A stretch of 64,000 nt of DNA from Mangifera indica (Eukaryota > Streptophyta > Magnoliopsida > Sapindales > Anacardiaceae), in the NCBI RefSeq assembly GCF_011075055.1, contig NC_058155.1:4824001-4888000 (forward strand), given 5' to 3'. Below are positions 61,901-64,000 of this stretch, piece by piece. The notes beneath the pieces were generated by a model. It saw only the letters and a list, made by a program, of their open reading frames with translations. It did no database searches and was not told where the DNA came from. A program made the position numbers and the translations under genes. The first letter of the stretch is position 1. Every line of letters begins with the position of its first letter.

Positions 61901-62560
61901 TTGAACGACAAATTACTTTTTCCATTTCCAACATAAGTCTGCTTATATTCATTAAAGTATGAGATCTGAATTTCTTATTTTATTATCTCCCTTTAGATTG
62001 ATTATTATCCATACCAACCTTATTTATTGTATCCGAATTCTTTGATTTTAATTTCTCCTTTTTATCCACATATCTAGAAATCAAGTCATTAATGGTCTAA
62101 TTCTCTTTTACAGTATTATAAATTATTTTAATTTGACAAAACTCTGTAGACAATTATTTTAATTTTACAACTTTGAATGTATCCCCAAAATCTTCAAAAT
62201 TAATTCTTTAACCCCTTTGGAGTTGTCATATCTAGCCTTTAACAGCTTACTCATCCAAAAGGAAGCTTATATCAAGAAATTCTCTAGCACTTGATAACTC
62301 GGTAGACTATTCAAATGATACTTAGCAATAGTCCTTTTCATTGCAATAATATTGAGCCTGTTTGATCTTCCCATTTAGCATGAAACTTATTCTCAGAAAT
62401 GGAACTCTCATTAGTGGGAAATTAAAAATCAACATCTTGTAAGGTCATAACAATATCAACAATACCTAGTGCAAATTCTATATCAGATCTCTATCCATTA
62501 AAATTACTACTAGCAAAAGCTCAATAGTAGTATTGTTGTTGTTCACTGTAAAAGTAACTA
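58985..62560 (-). pseudogene. Decayed Ty1/copia Gag-Pol
   Basis: Domains run right to left in the copia order: gag-like sequence (about 62560-61950), integrase with ELLELIHTDI and KYFITFIDN (61682-61464), and reverse transcriptase with DFNETFSSVSTKDSFRIIIA (60452-60216) and LVLYVDDILLANNNG (60092-59835). The RNase H end is KHIEIKYLTVRDL...DPLTKGL (about 59200-58990). Many stops and frameshifts. Integrase before RT identifies Ty1/copia rather than gypsy. Confidence 0.85.
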
Positions 62561-64000
62561 AATTCACAAATAAACAATGCAATTGATTAGTAACATAGAC
62601 AATTAACTAGTTAGAATAGCCTCCAAACCTTATAAAATATTCTAAATTGGATTAACTATAACATCTCCATAAACTCTCCTTTGAGTAAAAAATATAACAT
62701 GTCATTAGAATAGCAAAGCATAAGGTTATCAAACCATATGAGGATCTTATGAACAATTGATTTTTGAAAGAGATATCTTTTTCGGGTAGATAAACTTTCC
62801 AGACCAATGTTTATCCTTTTTTGAAAAAATAACACATGTCGATTGAACAAATACAACTACCTTTGGGTGTATTGGATTTATTCGTGACCATGAACAAAAT
62901 GTTTCATATAATTAATTTTATCCTATCATTAGTCTTAATATACACAATAACCTTGTTTTGATAGGAAATTATATATATTATAACTAAAGAGTGTATTATT
63001 ACCAGATGAAATATTTTATGAGTTTTGATAAATGCACTACTTTAGTGGTTAAACATTCTAACAATCAACTAATTTATTCCCATGATACTAAGCAAAAATG
63101 TCTAAACAAAGATTTTATGAGATTTTGACCATTATTATCTCATAAAATCTTTTATAGCAAAGTTGCATCAAACATAGTGAACAAAACAATCCTTTTGGAA
63201 CTTTGACCCTCAAATTGTAGTAATGTATTGCAGAATTATACCATATATGTGTTCTAAATGAAATATAACACAATAAACCAAACATTTTCATATTTAAAAC
63301 ACAAATAAACACCTTTATGCGCTAAAAAAACATCATTACTCTTTGCCACGCATCAAAAAAGTAAACACATGTGTTGTCACGCATTCACATGCATTGAAAA
63401 AGCATGCACATGTGTCGTCACATGCCCACATGCCTCAGCAGAACGTGACAAGCATCGGTGATGCCTTTCCACATGCCACATGCACGAAGTTGGAGTAGTT
63501 TGGGTTGACCCCGTTTTTGGGTTGAATAATTTGTTGACTAACCAGGTCGAACCATTGATTGACCAACTAGATGACCATTGACCAGGTTCAATTGACCTGT
63601 TGACTCGGATAATTTGGTTTTCCTAATCTAATGGGTCACAAAGAATCCAATCTACCTGCTCTGATCGACGATCGGTTTGGCAATCATGAGATAAATGATC
63701 CCTAGACATTGGCGAGTAAAATGGTACCAATTCCAGTCAATGACAACAAGCAAATTGGTTGGAATGGGCACTACATCAAGACGATTACCAAGCCAATTCT
63801 ACATCAGTTTCAATCGAATTTTCAATTTAAAAAATTTGTTTAAAACATTTATAATATCAAACAAACATAAACATATCAATTCCATGCACAATTATCTACC
63901 AATTTGGCAAATATTCATTAATCCCCAATTCAAAAATTAAACCAAAAACATCAAATTTTCTAGAAAACACAAACTTTATAGTCTAAATGTGGTGCTTTGA
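62561..64000 (-). other. Probable 5' leader of the copia element, to window end
   Basis: Read on the minus strand, GATCAGAGCAGGTAG (about 63667-63653) resembles the TGGTATCAGAGC initiator-Met tRNA binding site used by copia elements. It is followed by GGTTGACC/GGTCAATTG-rich sequence, also common in their leaders. The first part of the site does not match. The 5' LTR would lie at or beyond the window end. Confidence 0.35.

Noticed and set aside
63653..63672. A firm primer binding site for the copia element
   Set aside because: Only the ATCAGAGCAGG part matches; the expected TGGT start is missing and no LTR border could be placed, so it is noted at low confidence only.

Overview
This is plant nuclear DNA, almost certainly from a dicot. 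It is AT-rich, the one intact host gene has GT-AG introns, and most of the rest is transposable elements in various stages of decay. All domain and family calls come from reading the sequence by eye; no search was run.

Host genes. A complete four-exon sucrose/H+ symporter gene (SUT/SUC type, 513 aa) lies on the minus strand at 27251-29776. A 5'-truncated tandem copy of its 3' half lies at 1-853 plus 18016-18356. That copy is split by a 17,154-bp Mutator-like element (MULE-1, 862-18015), which sits in its intron 1 between perfect 9-bp target-site duplications.

MULE-1 has terminal inverted repeats (TIRs) of about 2.1 kb. It carries two plus-strand genes: an apparently intact mudrA-type transposase (848 aa, PB1-like + MULE DDE + SWIM + zinc knuckle) and a lightly damaged gene joining a plant mobile domain (PMD) to a Ulp1-type SUMO protease. 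A family of GC-rich nested palindromes built from GGTTGGCG is scattered through its AT-rich TIRs and interior.

Middle region, 18.4-41.8 kb. This holds hAT transposase wreckage and a short hAT-type non-autonomous element. It also holds GGCCAAA-terminal inverted-repeat elements with 9-10 bp duplications, one of which contains a solo LTR that contains a second solo LTR. A hAT fragment and a Ty3/gypsy pol 3' remnant follow.

MULE-2, 41839-53479, is a relative of MULE-1 with the same gene pair, here convergent (PMD-Ulp1 on +, transposase on -). Both genes are dead. Both have a 119-bp satellite in the same transcriptional orientation between a TATA-containing terminal region and the coding exons, and the right end has amplified its TATA-containing segment.

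Right part, 53.5-64 kb. Two more inverted-repeat elements are followed by a decayed Ty1/copia element on the minus strand that runs toward the window end.

The least ordinary material is the two-gene transposase/PMD-Ulp1 element family, together with the nested palindromes of MULE-1 and the mirrored 119-bp arrays of MULE-2.
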